From assembly GCA_027627225.1 (NCBI GenBank), contig CM051025.1, positions 77,416,474 through 77,480,473 on the forward strand: 64,000 bases of DNA. Direction: 5' to 3'. Below, piece after piece: positions 23,500-35,439 of this stretch; positions within the stretch are counted from its first letter, which is position 1, and each line of letters opens with the position of its first letter. The position numbers were made by a program, and so were the translations under genes. The notes under the pieces were generated by a model. The model worked only from the letters and a program-made list of their open reading frames with translations. It ran no database searches and had not been told where the DNA came from. Origin of the DNA: Congeria kusceri. Lineage: Eukaryota; Mollusca; Bivalvia; Myida; Dreissenidae.

Positions 23500-24072
23500 T
23501 TTGACCTTAAGGTGTGACATTGACTTTAAGGCCGCAGGTCTGGTTCTTTCGCACACCATACCATCTCATATGGTCTTCATCTTGTCCAAGTCATTTGAAA
23601 ATATCTTGGTATAAAATATTATACTCTAGACAAATATTGGACCTGTGACCTTAAACTGTGACCTAGACGTTTGACAGACAAGAATGGGTCATGTACGCGA
23701 CACATATTTAGGTCATCAGGAATAATAATCGGAAGTAAAATAACAATCTTTCCAGGCATATGGAGGTTATGTAGCGAAAGCAAATACAAATATAGGAAAT
23801 TTTGACCTTGTATTGTGATCTTCACCTTTAACAAACAAGCACGGGTCCTGTTCGCAACCAATTGCCTGTTCATTGGGAAAAAAAAATCTGAAATTATATT
23901 ACAATCCTACCAGAGATTTAGAAATTATGAAATAGAAACAAAATACAAATATTTAACCTTTGACCTTGAATTGTGACAGTGACATTTGACAAACAAGCAT
24001 GGGCCATGTTCGCGACACTTTCTTTGCCAAATTGGTCATGGGAAATAATAATCTGAAGCAATATTGAAACCC
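23500..24072. repeat. Degenerate ~150-157-bp tandem repeat, ~4 units
   Basis: Recurring TTGACCTT...TGTGAC...TTTGACAAACAAGCATGGG...GTTCGCGACAC blocks start near 23502, 23645, 23802 and 23959. It is diverged. The family resembles dispersed molluscan repeats with GACCTTGAA cores. It is not coding. Confidence 0.7.
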
Positions 24073-24080
24073 CTAATGCT

Positions 24081-25169
24081 TTGCATTTCCGGTTTCATGG
24101 CGGTGATCACAGGTTTATTCATATTTGCGTTTCGTGTTGTAATGTAGTTTCCGTATTATACGGGTTTGGAAATTGTACACTTGCCTTAAATAGAGGACAG
24201 TATGCTGCTAATAGAGGACAGTATGCTGGAGGACAGTATGCTGCTAATAGAGGACAGTATGCTGGAGGACAGTATGCTGCTAATAGAGGACAGTATGCTG
24301 GAGGACAGTATGCTGCTAATAGAGGACAGTATGCTGCTAATAGAGGACAGTATGCTGCTAATAGAGGACAGTATGCTGCTAATAGAGGACAGTATGCTGG
24401 AGGACAGTATGCTGCTAATAGAGGACAGTATGCTGCTAATAGAGGACAGTATGCTGCTAATAGAGGACAGTATGCTGGAGGACAGTATGCTGCTAATAGA
24501 GGACAGTATGCTGCTAATAGAGGACAGTATGCTGCTAATAGAGGACAGTATGCTGCTAATAGAGGACAGTATGCTGCTAATAGAGGACAGTATGCTGCTA
24601 ATAGAGGACAGTATGCTGGAGGACAGTATGCTGCTAATAGAGGACAGTATGCTGCTAATAGAGGACAGTATGCTGGAGGACAGTATGCTGCTAATAGAGG
24701 ACAGTATGCTGCTAATAGAGGACAGTATGCTGCTAATAGAGGACAGTATGCTGCTAATAGAGGACAGTATGCTGCTAATAGAGGACAGTATGCTGCTAAT
24801 AGAGGACAGTATGCTGGAGGACAGTATGCTGCTAATAGAGGACAGTATGCTGCTAATAGAGGACAGTATGCTGGAGGACAGTATGCTGCTAATAGAGGAC
24901 AGTATGCTGCTAATAGAGGACAGTATGCTGCTAATAGAGGACAGTATGCTGCTAATAGAGGACAGTATGCTGCTAATAGAGGACAGTATGCTGGAGGACA
25001 GTATGCTGCTAATAGAGGACAGTATGCTGCTAATAGAGGACAGTATGATGCTAATAAGAGTTCTCCTCCTGCTGATGCAGCTGGGCTTTCGTATTGTTTA
25101 AATGTGCATAATTTATTGTATTTTCGTGATTTTACAAGAACACGTGTTCATCATTCAGACAATAAGTAA
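24081..25169 (+). CDS. Open frame over minisatellite: (AANRGQY)/(AGGQY) repeats
   Basis: 362 codons with no stop, opening at a TTG and with no in-frame ATG ahead of the repeats, so if it is expressed it must be an internal exon or use an upstream start. Residues ~35-325 are 34 NRGQY-type heptapeptides and 10 AGGQY pentapeptides; a short tail ANKSSPPADAAGLSYCLN follows. The +1 frame is also open through the array, which weakens the coding argument, since a 21/15-bp repeat lacking stops keeps frames open by construction. A Gln/Tyr/Gly-rich secreted or adhesive protein is possible but not shown. No signal peptide was seen. Confidence 0.25.
   Translation: MHFRFHGGDHRFIHICVSCCNVVSVLYGFGNCTLALNRGQYAANRGQYAGGQYAANRGQYAGGQYAANRGQYAGGQYAANRGQYAANRGQYAANRGQYAANRGQYAGGQYAANRGQYAANRGQYAANRGQYAGGQYAANRGQYAANRGQYAANRGQYAANRGQYAANRGQYAANRGQYAGGQYAANRGQYAANRGQYAGGQYAANRGQYAANRGQYAANRGQYAANRGQYAANRGQYAANRGQYAGGQYAANRGQYAANRGQYAGGQYAANRGQYAANRGQYAANRGQYAANRGQYAANRGQYAGGQYAANRGQYAANRGQYDANKSSPPADAAGLSYCLNVHNLLYFRDFTRTRVHHSDNK
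24190..25052. repeat. 21-bp/15-bp minisatellite, 44 units
   Basis: The unit TGCTAATAGAGGACAGTATG plus C (21 bp) alternates with a 15-bp form TGGAGGACAGTATGC that lacks six bases. Counting from the translation gives 34 long and 10 short units. Runs of long units between short ones are 2,1,1,4,3,6,2,6,2,5,2. The units are almost identical, implying recent expansion. Confidence 0.9.
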
Positions 25170-27640
25170 AATAATTGCAGATTCAAGAACTTTATCGGAA
25201 ACCAAGCGTTTATTTGCGTACTCTGAAAATATGTCTTCATGCTTGCTTAATGCGGGACAGTAAAGTACCCCATGTATGTGACGCACACGCAGTCAACGTC
25301 CCACCAACCACCACTCATAAATACATGCGGTTATCCGTGTTGACTCCACTTGATTATAATACACCGTTGTTGTCGATTTGCCAGCTCGTGTCCGCGTCGA
25401 CATGCTGTTCACGTCGCCCTACGATTAGCGTATAACATTGTGTTAGCATATCTATTAGTTTTAATAACTATACAAATTACCAGTTAATTTGAACGTTCTT
25501 GTTTTCTGTTTGTGACAGACATACTTAGGTCATTCATTCAATAATACAATGCGCCTCGAAATGTATAAAACTTAGTTTTACCGAGAAATTCAGTCGGACA
25601 AAAACGATTACCTCGATGTCAGATTTACAGTAATTACATTTTAACTGACAACAGTTGTATTAGAAGAAAAATTCTAAACATCGGTTATATTGGTTTTGTC
25701 AAACATCAAAGTCTCACCAACCATCAGCCATAAGTTCACGTACATTTCTTTTTAGCCTCTATCTTTGAACTGTTATTGTCTCCAAATGTGTAATTGTCTT
25801 TAAATCACAAAGCCTTTCTGTATAAAACTGTTCTTTGGATCATATATACGTGGTGTAAATATCGTATCTTTGTTACAGAGGTCTAGCATGTCACTAAGAA
25901 ACTGCAACGCTTGAAATGTCTGTCACCTGTTGATATTGTTAAATTAGCAAAATGCAAATATTAGTTTTACAAACAGTCACATTTAACTAATTTTCTACTA
26001 AAAGACGAGAATGTCGGAATTGGCTGTTGACAAGATTTCTTCTATTTATAAGGTTAACCATTAAGTATTGCTAGATCTACATTATTATTAGCATCCAGAT
26101 GTCGGTGTAATGTTATAACAACAGTTAAAATAATTAAGTTTAAATGGGTACATAGCATTTGTCAAAAATAAATGCATCTTTGACGACAAAGTCAAATGCG
26201 TTTTAGTCAGTAAGATACATGAACCTGATAACCTATTGCACGTTTGCATACAAATTATTTTAAAAGTTTAATTACTTAAAAGAACTTTTTTCCTTATTTC
26301 ATATGGAAGAAACTTCCTCAGTTGTATTTCAGTCGTTAGTTTGACACTTCAGCTGTGGACCTGCTGTGGACCCGCTTATGTGGTCAACGCAATCCGATTT
26401 TATGACCGTGTCTGGGCAGTTCGAGAGTGATTACATGCATTTCATTATGGTTATGCCGTATATGTTTGTATTAGGAAATTATGAATGTTTCGCTAATACA
26501 TGTATTTATCTGTTTTTCTTATGCGAATGCAATACAATTAGCAGCACTACATTTAATTTTAATCACAATAAATATGCATTTATTTCGTTATAATTAAGGT
26601 TAGTGCAGACACATATATTTCATTCATACATCAGTTTTGTCAGCTGCCAAAAATTGCGAATTTCTTAATTTCCAATAAGATTCTTAAAATATTTATGTCA
26701 TAAGATTGTTTAATTATTTATGTCCTCAACGAGATAATAAATTATTTATTTTATATAAAAGTAGCAATTTTAGAAATGATACGGAGTCATTGCAGCAAAT
26801 ACTAATTAACAAACACGTTTTTGTTGTGCAGATGTCCAAAAAACCCACATACAACACACATACAAGAGCTTCCAAAACATGTTAAATCGTCATTTGTTTC
26901 ATTAAGTTTCATATGAAAATTATTCTGCTCTGCAAGAAATCGAATGAAACTGAGTCTGTGTTTGGTTTTCAATGTGCGTTTTATTATCATGGTTATTTCG
27001 AGACTCCAAACATTACGTTAATTAAAGAGACACTACATTTAAACTCGTACTGATTAGAAAATAAATACTTATAAGACAGTTAGCAAGTAGAGTAAAACTT
27101 ATAAAGAGAAAACAATCAAGATCTTTAAATAAATGTGTTGATAGATCTTTGCTTTCATTACTACACATATAAACAAACGTCAGCAGTTATCCTACTTTGT
27201 ATGTGTGTTTATATGATACTTTTAATTAATACATAAGACACACATTGCCTAATTCTTAAATCTAGGAACTGGGTAGCGTGTTCGTACATTTCAATATCCT
27301 TAGGTATTGTTAAAAAGTATGAATGAGTATCAACGGAAAAATGTCTATCCTTATTTGAAAAGTTACACCAATAGAACCAACAAAAAATGGTTCAACTGTA
27401 GCCATATTCAGATTTGTTTTTATTTCACAAATGAGTACAGTGACCTATACATTTTATGAATGCTTAATTTATGTTTTAGGTACTGTACTCGTATATATTG
27501 ACGCAGTCTATGCCAAGTTCGGAGAAAATATATCACTAGGAAAACAAAATACAAAGTACTTGTAAGTAATTGACCTTTATTGTCCATTTAAATAAACTTT
27601 TTACATATAAATAAGCACATACATACATCGCCAAATGAAA
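25170..27640. other. Gene-free AT-rich stretch
   Basis: No frame above 86 codons and no recognisable motif, repeat or RNA gene. Confidence 0.4.
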
Positions 27641-27644
27641 CCAT

Positions 27645-27900
27645 TCAGGACAGATCATTAACATATCCACGCTTTTTAAAAGCAATGTTTAATATTCGTA
27701 AACATTGTTTAAATCTAAAAGGACAAATTGGTACAGTATACATTTGTGAATTGTTACAACAATTTGTCGCTGAAAAATAACAACATTCTTTTGAGGCATG
27801 TCGTGGGAAACCCGGGCTTAATGCAGGTGCGTAAAGTGTCGTCCCAGATCCGCCTGTGCAATGTTGACAACCATATATTAGCACTGAAGGAATCACGTAT
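27645..27900. repeat. Dispersed-repeat fragment
   Basis: GTAAAGTGTCGTCCCAGATC followed by CGCCTGTGCA near 27831-27861 resembles one arm of a palindromic repeat common in bivalve genomes (from memory). The second arm is not present. GGGAAACCCGGGCTTAATGC precedes it. Confidence 0.3.
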
Positions 27901-28032
27901 CTGTGATTCTTTCAAATGTTATTATACTCACATTTAGGCACATATGTATTCCAAATCTATTAATCGACCAAATATATCTACATGTAAGTCAATAAGAGCT
28001 ATAAATATGTATGTGATAAATCCGTGTGGTGT

Positions 28033-30268
28033 TTATTTCGAGCGTAAATTTATAAAACACAACAACCAAAACAATACAGCATGTGTTTTTAAGAAAATCC
28101 ATGCCGCTCCATTTCCATTTAAAATATTCACATCAGAATCACACACGCGAATTATATCCGGATTCCCGACAGTTTTTATCCTTCGGAATTCTGCAATTTC
28201 TAGTGTAATGTTTCTAGTTTTCACAAATATTTGCTCAATGAAGTCAACATATTCATCTTCCAGCAGATCGACTTGGTCACAAAAGTAAGCCTTTGTTATA
28301 ATTTCTCTCGTTTTGGGAGCAATGAGAATGTCTTTGATTTGGATCATTTTGTCTTCGTCATGTAAAGGAATTTTATTGGCCGTCCACCAAGTTGGATAAT
28401 AAAAACCGCCTAGTGTACTCATGAACCCTATGTATTTGTGGAAGCTTGCTCTAAGGTCGAACGTTTCTCCATAGTCTATAGACCACGTTAGCTGAAACGA
28501 CTCTGCTATTTGACTAAAAAATTCACGAGGATGAACATCGACCGAATCAATAGTTAATACAGCCACAAAATACTTTATCTTGGTCAGGTTGCTTTCGGCT
28601 GTCAAATAAATTGTTGGAGTCCATGCCTGGAGCAGTGGTCTCCTCAGGTCTGCGTCATCTATTTGGATAGACTTATTGTAATATACACGTGCATCAATTC
28701 TTAGAAAATCTAAACGAACGGTCATCTCAAAATTGGCGCCTATGAAGTATTCTGGATAGAGACATTTGGCTGACAACCTTAACTGGCCCTCTGGACATAG
28801 AATTCTGTGACATGTGTTCTGAAAAAATACAGTGTACTGGGCATAGAATTCTGTGACATGTGCTCTGAAAAAATACAGTGTAAAGTTTTAATAAGTCATA
28901 TAGGAGTGCAGGTGATCATTCAAACATGTTCGCACGATATAAGGCTAGCAGGCTACCGGTCCTCAGGCAGAAAGGCAGTCAGAAAGGAACGTAAGCAGGC
29001 TTCCATGCTGGTAGTTAGACAGGCAAGTGTACCGAGCGACACGCAGGCAGTCAGGCAGGCAGGCAAGCAGTCAGACAAACAAACAACAAGATAGACAGAC
29101 ATGTATCCAGAGAGACAGGCAGATAGTAAGACAGGCAGGCAAGCAGTCAGACAAACAAACAAGTAGATAGACAGACTAATATCCATAGAGACAGGTAGAC
29201 GGACAGACAGGCAAGCTGTCAGACAAACAAACAGGTAAATAAACAGTCAGACAGACAGTCAGACAAACAGAAAGATAAACAGGCAAGCAGTGAGACAGAT
29301 AGGAAGACAGAAAAGGAGCCAGGCGTTACCTTTTTGCCATAATCACAGCCTAGCCTTTCTGGACCGACTGAATCCTGTTTTGTTGAAAATGCACCAAGTA
29401 AAATAGTTAACACTTCTCCAAATTCTCGTTTAGCACTATAATCGGCGCTGTAACAAAAGTTATTAACTCTCCAGTCCGGTTTATTACACATAAAACAATA
29501 GACATTGGCGTACACAGTATCTGTTAAAAACGTAGATGTCGCATACATTGCATTGAATGAGTGACACTTTTTCCTTATGTCATTGTCTATGGGTATGTTA
29601 TTCCAACATCCGTCTATTGTATTTGGAAAACACATTTCAGAACGGAGAGAGATATTAGAAGGAGGAACGAAACGTAAAACACAGCCATCCGGAAATACTT
29701 GACCTGTCATTATAATAGACTGTAATTCGTATGATACGGATCTAGAATCGGTTCCTGTACGAGGGCAGTTAAACGTCAGTTGCCATGGTATCAAATGTGT
29801 TTGGTTATGACATCGAGCACAGTGCTCATTATAATAAACAAAACCTGTTTCAGTTGAATACTGAGGGTTCATACTGCCCCATATATCATGTGTGATATAT
29901 TTACATGAGTCTTGAAGTCCAGGGCACTTGTCAATCATGTAATATCTTGTAAATCCGTGTTTACATGCACTAATAACCGGTGCAACACACGATGTTCCCA
30001 AACTCTCCTCAAGTTTGTACGTGTCCAGTTCCTCACTGCAACAACTTCTCCATCTGCCACAGTCCGGCTTGCAGGAACATGGGCTGCAACAGGCTTCATA
30101 TCCCACGGGAAAGTCCGTATAATTGACGCCATGTTCGCAAAAGGAGCTGTATGGGCATATGCTCGTCAAGTCATCTGGTAGCTCGAAAGCGTTTAACAGA
30201 CGTCGTAGTAGTATGTAAATGATTATGGCATACAATTCTGTTAAATAGAATACCCTAAAAAGGTTCAT
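28033..30268 (-). CDS. Cys-rich receptor-like ectodomain protein, two exons
   Basis: Exon 1 is 30268-29330 (313 codons, ATG start). It ends GCDYGKK at AAG/GTAACG. Exon 2 is 28818-28033, after TATTTTTTCAG, in phase 0, starting NTCHRILCPEGQ and ending in TAA; total about 574 residues. The N-terminus has a hydrophobic signal (YAIIIYILL). Residues ~35-75 carry a Cys cluster, EACCSPCSCKPDCGRWRSCC, reminiscent of somatomedin-B spacing. Then come DKCPGLQDSCKY, YNEHCARCHN and VYCFMCNKPD, and in exon 2 AYFCDQVDLLEDEY...IRVCDSD. This series is that of molluscan methuselah/adhesion-type receptor ectodomains. Where such receptors enter their 7TM domain, this protein has one hydrophobic tail (HAVLFWLLCFINL) and stops. 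A secreted or tail-anchored ectodomain is inferred. Confidence 0.75.
28791..28883. repeat. 46-bp direct duplication of exon 2's splice acceptor
   Basis: 28791-28836 and 28837-28882 are near-identical. Each contains, on the minus strand, TGTATTTTTTCAG and the first exon bases AxCACATGTCACAGAATTC. The gene therefore has two tandem 3' splice sites for exon 2. Use of the outer one (46 bp upstream) would shift frame. Confidence 0.75.
28935..29325. repeat. Degenerate CAGACAGGCAGG microsatellite in the intron
   Basis: Imperfect AGACAGGCAGGCAAGCAGTC units fill most of the single intron of the ectodomain gene. A short trace of the same repeat flanks copy 1 at 11065-11090. Confidence 0.75.
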
Positions 30269-30529
30269 GATTATGGCTTGTTAAATATTGCTGGAGTCCA
30301 CACTATTTGTAACCACTGGCTAGCTTGTTTAAGAAATGTTAAACACCATTGTTCAACGTTTCCAAAAGTAATGTTTCTTAATTCGTTCTTGTTAGTTTGC
30401 TCATAATACGCATAACTAACCGTAGTGAAGTACTGTGTATTTCGTTTTGCGCCGCGTTTTATACCTTCATGAATGTTATCAGGGTTTTTTTTCACTGTTA
30501 TTTATCGTTTCTTTTTGTCAAATAAATAT

Positions 30530-31091
30530 TGAAAATTATGGCTAGAAGAAAGATATATGCTTCTTTCTTGGTACTTACACAGAATACAAGTTATTTAATG
30601 ATAATTTATTTACACTTCATGTACTGGTACCAGATGTCCAAAAAATACAGCATCGTTATTGCTTGCATACAAAGGTTCTCATACACTCAACACAAATTAT
30701 CACGCACCAAACGACTATTGCATACATTTAGTCCGTGTGTATTTCACAATGGACACTGCATTTCAGGTCGTGCATTTATACTTGTTGTAGCACCAAAACT
30801 GTTTTAAGATAAGATAAATATTTATTTCAGTTATTTTGGATCTATAAAACATGTAATTAATTCAGTCAGTATTACACAAAGGATCAACATTTAAATAATC
30901 TGACTTAAATGCTTGTGAAACGTATATAAGGAAGTCGATGGACGTCATGCCACCAAGAAAAATGGCGCCAGCTCCATTAACTAGAGCATTTCTTTCAAAT
31001 TACCATTGCTGGTTGTTATAATTTGTGAATAGAAACTTCAATGTACTTAGAAGAACCGTTAAAATCCTTGTACTATTAAATGCCAAATCGA
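30530..31091. other. Upstream region of the ectodomain gene
   Basis: Presumed 5' flank of the minus-strand gene. I see no convincing promoter element. A 92-codon plus-strand frame (30529-30807) has no features. Confidence 0.35.
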
Positions 31092-31245
31092 AGATGGTAG
31101 AGAATACTAGGTTAGTGTTGAATAAAGGTAAGTTTATTTAGCGAGGCGTATAATACCTTAACCACGAGCCTTGTTTTTCATGCCGAGGAAATAAACGTAT
31201 CTTTAATCAACACTTACCTAGTATTCTATTTATTCCATCATTTTC
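31092..31245. mobile_element. Foldback MITE, ~150 bp
   Basis: GAATACTAGGTTAGTGTTGA near 31100 pairs with TCAACACTTACCTAGTATTC near 31209-31228. Pairing continues inward (AGGTAAGTTTATTTAGCGAGG against CCGAGGAAATAAACGTATCT), so nearly the whole element can form a hairpin. Confidence 0.7.
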
Positions 31246-32239
31246 TGTCTAAAATTTAAAAATAAACAAAATAAAAATACAAAATAACAAGTAAAACATA
31301 AAATGACGTCACGGAAATTAACACAATGACGTCATTATACTGAGCGTGTTTGCTTTATTCCACAGTGTGGAAATATAGCTAAGTTTATCTCACGGGGTGT
31401 TATTTCGTCAATGCAGGCGTGATGATGGGATAAATTGACTGGCGTATGTAGGTCGATCGGTCGGTTGTAGAGGCGGCCGTTCGGTCCATACTCCATATTC
31501 TTTGTCCAACAGCTTTCAATCGATCTTCACAAAGCTTGATGAGAATGTCTGTGGGTAAAATAATATTATTTCGCCACTGTTTTCGATACTCAGCCAATTC
31601 GCCATAGGAGTAATGACCCTTGAATATTCTAAAGTCATGCATTTTATCAATGTATAACGCACGTCCACTGTAATTGTGGGATTGTGTCTGCTTTGTTTTC
31701 AAAGAAATATATAGCGTTTCAGGGATGACATTTCCATACAATTTTGTTTGCATACTGCACTTGACCTAGAATGATCATACAAGTTTTACTTTCAGTTATT
31801 TTTGTATGCCTATTCTAAATTTTACGTCATACGTGGTGATACGTATGCATTTGAGACATAAATTAATCATATTTTATATTAAAACGTTTAAATTAATGAA
31901 TTTGCATCAGAGACAGAATAGAGTTAGATATCTTTATGTTTGTTACAAATCAACAAATATACAGAAATCAGTATAAAAAATAACAAAAAATGTATCTTTT
32001 TAGATGAGCTGTGAGTACATTATGACAGTATGTGCACACATATTTGTCATCAACAGGGCAATATATCACATACTAATATCACGTGTTTTACTTACATTTG
32101 TTTTTCGATTAATATATTGATATGCTAGCTATAAAACATCATTGTAGCTGATAGCGGAAATAACGATGAGCTACCAACATAAAGAAAAAAAAATCATACA
32201 AACATGTCATCTTTTTTTTTTAAATTTAGACCCTAGCTG
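31246..32239. other. Mostly non-coding; one unrecognised 117-codon frame
   Basis: The minus-strand frame 31753-31400 opens with ATG (MQTKLYGN) and includes SGRALYIDKMHDFRIFKGHY and LAEYRKQWRN. It looks more protein-like than neighbouring frames, but I cannot assign a family and see no splice partners. Two TGACGTCA sites lie near 31302 and 31327. Confidence 0.3.
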
Positions 32240-32940
32240 GTTTTCTTTGACTGCTTTAAGTGCATTTGTAAATCTGTCATACACAGCATCTGTTAAAAAC
32301 GTAGATGATTATAAAATGAGTAAAACGTTTTGCGTATGTCAGTGTCTATGGGTGTATTATTCCAACATTCGTTTACTGTATTTGGCAAACACATAATAGA
32401 ACGGAGTGAGAGATATTGGCAGGAGGAAGGAAAGTTAAAACACAGACATCCGGAAATACTTAACCTGTAATAAGGATGGATTGTAGTTCGTGTACGAGGA
32501 CAGTACCTCAATTGCCATGGTATCAAACGTGTTTGGTTATGCCATCGTTATGGTAAATAAAACTAGTGCCAGTTGAGTGAGTTCATGCTTCCCCATTTTT
32601 TCTCTTTCATATTTTTACATGATACTTTAAGCCTTCATTGTTTTACATAATTCACTTGTCAATCATGTAAGACTTTGTAAATCCATGTTTACACGCACTA
32701 ATAACCGATGCCACACACGATGTATCTCCTCAAGTTTATACGTATCCACTTCCTCACTGCAGCAATTCCTCCATCTGCCACAATCCGGCTTGCAGAAACA
32801 TGGGCTGCAACAGGCTTCATATCCCACGGGAAAGTCTGTATAATTCGTTCCGTGGTCACAAATGGGGTTGAATGGACATAAACTCGTCGCCCGGTAGCTG
32901 TACACCGTTCCACTGACGTAATATGTAAATACAAAATGCT
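32240..32940 (-). pseudogene. Cys-rich ectodomain paralogue copy 3, broken
   Basis: Minus-strand similarity to exon 1 of the intact gene. 32905-32663 keeps DFPVGYEACCSPCFCKPDCG and CCSEEVDTYKLEE almost unchanged, then a deletion shifts the frame (IHRVWHRLL). 32526-32293 keeps SLRSIMCLPNTVNECWNN in another frame. The middle segment with the YNEHCARCHN-type motif is damaged, and the exon end with CNKPD is not found. No exon 2 was found on the lower-coordinate side. The retained cysteine cluster against a ruined remainder points to a dead copy. Confidence 0.75.
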
Positions 32941-33065
32941 ACTAATTCTACATAATATAATAGTCTAGTAGTTTTGATTGTGTTGGATAAATTACTTATT
33001 TAAACAAGATTCTGTGTTTGATAAACACACATGCCCCCGTTTGGTGCTGGATAGCCCATGTATTA

Positions 33066-33700
33066 GTCCAAATTAGGTCAAGGTCAAGGTCAAAGTGAGG
33101 TTGGGTGATATGGGTGGATTGGGAACGGTCATAAGTAAAAACTGTGTAAATATCCAAGTGTTGTTGAAAGCGGTGTTGGTGCTGGACGAAACGGTAAAAT
33201 GTAGTTAACCAAGAAATGGCACTTTTGAATTATTATAAGTCCAAATTAGTTAAAGGTCAAGGTCAACGTGAGGTTGAGTGATATGGGTGGATTTGGGATG
33301 GTCATTAGCAACAACTGTGTAAATATCCAAGTGTTGTAGCAAGAGGCTTTGGTGCTAGACGAAATGGTAAAATCTAGTTAACCATGAAACAGCCCATTTG
33401 ATTTATTCTAAGTGCAAATTAGGTCAAGGTCAAGGTCAAAGTGAGGTTGGGTGATATGGGTGGATTGGGAACGGTCATAAGTAACAAATGTGTAAATATT
33501 CAAGTGTTGTAGTAAGCGGTGTTGGTGGTAGACGAAAGGTAAAATCTAGTTAACCAAGAAATGGCACTTTTGAATTATTGTGAGTCCAAATTAGGTCAAG
33601 GTCAAGGTCAAAGTGCGGTTGGTAGATATGGGTGGATAGGGAATCGTAAGCAACAACTGTGTAAGTATCTAAGTGTTGTAGTAAACGGTAAAATCTACTA
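33066..33700. repeat. 172-173-bp tandem repeat, ~3.7 units
   Basis: Units beginning GTCCAAATTAGGTCAAGGTC start at 33066, 33239, 33412 and 33584. Each holds GTGAGGTTGGGTGATATGGG and CGGTAAAATCTAGTTAACC. The block ends in a GGACGGAAGGACGGAC run (33712-33760) and ATGCCGGGGGCAT, a typical end of this kind of molluscan repeat. Confidence 0.85.
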
Positions 33701-33799
33701 ATCCTTGTCACGGACGGAAGGACGGACAAAAGGATGGAAGGACGGAAAAGGACGATCACTATATGCCTCCCGCATCAAGATGCCGGGGGCATAAAAACA

Positions 33800-34690
33800 A
33801 CACACTAAAAGTATAAATCAATATGAAGCTGTAAGTATGATTGATGAAAAATTGTCGGATTTCAAAATATCCTTAAGAATTGGACAATTCGTCTTAGAGA
33901 TTCAATTTGCCATTGTCAAATTGTTTTAGAAATGTAAGGTTTCTTTGTTTAAATGTTTGATTATTCCCAATATGTATAACTAATCCTAAGGTAGTACCAT
34001 TAAACAACATCAAAATCAAATGTACTACATGTATACTACAAGTAACAAGTATTTTCGAAAAGAATATGTTGCTTAATGTCATTTAAGGATTTTATACCTT
34101 CGATAATGTTATTTAAAAAAATTAAATATCGAGATTAAAAAGCAGAAGTTACCGACTGCCAGTTTCAAAGTTTTCAGAAAGCGCATTTTTATTTGAAAAA
34201 TCTTAAATGTCATTATTTTGCTGAAAATGAGATATTGCATTTGAATATAAATGTTTATGTATATATGTGGGCAATGAACATGTAAAATATGAAGTGGATT
34301 GATATAATTATATAGGATTTTTGACGATTTTGTATTTTGAAAAATTCCTTGAGCTTGAAAAGTTGCCTGTGCCAAATGCAAGTTGCATGATACCGCTGAC
34401 AAAAATGTAATGCTTATATTGCGTGTTGTATGTAAAATTAGTTAATAAACAAGTTGCTACTTGAACTGTTAACTTGTTAATCTCAATGTGTTTTGAGTTA
34501 TTTAAATATAGCATTAAATATATGCATAGTTGCTGAACTTCTCCAAAAGTATTGGCATCCTTTTACAAAATGTTAAATGAACATGTGACTTAAGTTAAGA
34601 AAACAATAGAATAGCAGGTCAAGTCAACTCAAGGCAATCAAGTCAAATCAAGTGTAATAATAACTTATAACAATTTACATGGAAATTTTT
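33800..34690. other. Non-coding, shares homology with 22.2-22.5 kb
   Basis: 33870-34115 resembles 22240-22510 (for example AAGGATTTTATACCTTC in both). It lies upstream of ectodomain copy 3 as the other lies upstream of copy 1. The rest is AT-rich with no features. Confidence 0.45.
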
Positions 34691-35425
34691 CCGTCCGTCC
34701 GAATTCTAATTTAACTACCTTTCAGTTTGTCTGGGTGTCTAATTGTTCTTCGCCGAAGAGTTTATCCATCTTATTTAATGTCAATTCGTCAGTCTGTCCG
34801 TCCTTCCATCCGCCCTTCCGTCTCCGGTACTTCGTTACCGCGCACTAATCACTCGATTTCGATGACATTTTATATGCAGCATCCCTACCAGGTGGACATG
34901 CGCATATTGCCAGGTCGTTTCGGTCTGATGATTTATCAGTGAGTTATTACACGTAGATTATAAATAGGAAATTTTCATACGAAATTTCGTTTCCGAGCGA
35001 GAGCTCAGGAATTCATAACTCGAATGCTATTAAATCTGCTAAATGGCAGGTCTGAGTTATGGGCCTTGGTCATTGAGTTCAGATAATGACCCCGAAGACA
35101 TGTGTGAAGTTTTAATTGAATATATGTAGTAGTTACAGAGATATGGAACTGTTGCACGCAATCCTTAACCAGAGCAGTATGCCGAAGCCGACGGCGATGC
35201 CGACGAACGGGTTAGCAGTATAACTCGAACTATTTGGTGAATAGTCCAGCTAAAAATCACATTTTAATCGGATATGTTCGTTTCCGTGCGAGAGCTCAGG
35301 AACTAATAATTCTAATTCAGTAAAACTATATGCAGCATCCCTATTACGAATGAATGCATATATTGTCTGGTTGTTCCGGTCTGATAATTTTTCAGTAATT
35401 GCCCTTTGATTATATAAATTGGTGT
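34690..35425. repeat. Dispersed repeat, two related blocks
   Basis: 34870-35010 and 35275-35425 share TATGCAGCATCCCTA, GGTCTGATGATTTATCAG-like and GAGCGAGAGCTCAGG segments about 420 bp apart, in changed order. A GTCTGTCCGTCCTTCCATCC run precedes, and CCGAAGCCGACGGCGATGCC lies near 35180. Confidence 0.55.
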
Positions 35426-35439
35426 TTTTTATTGTCCGG

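Noticed and set aside
24202..25101. 299-codon frame MLLIEDS repeats
   Set aside because: Second open frame of the same minisatellite; it has a proper ATG but begins inside the repeats and is explained by a unit without stops.
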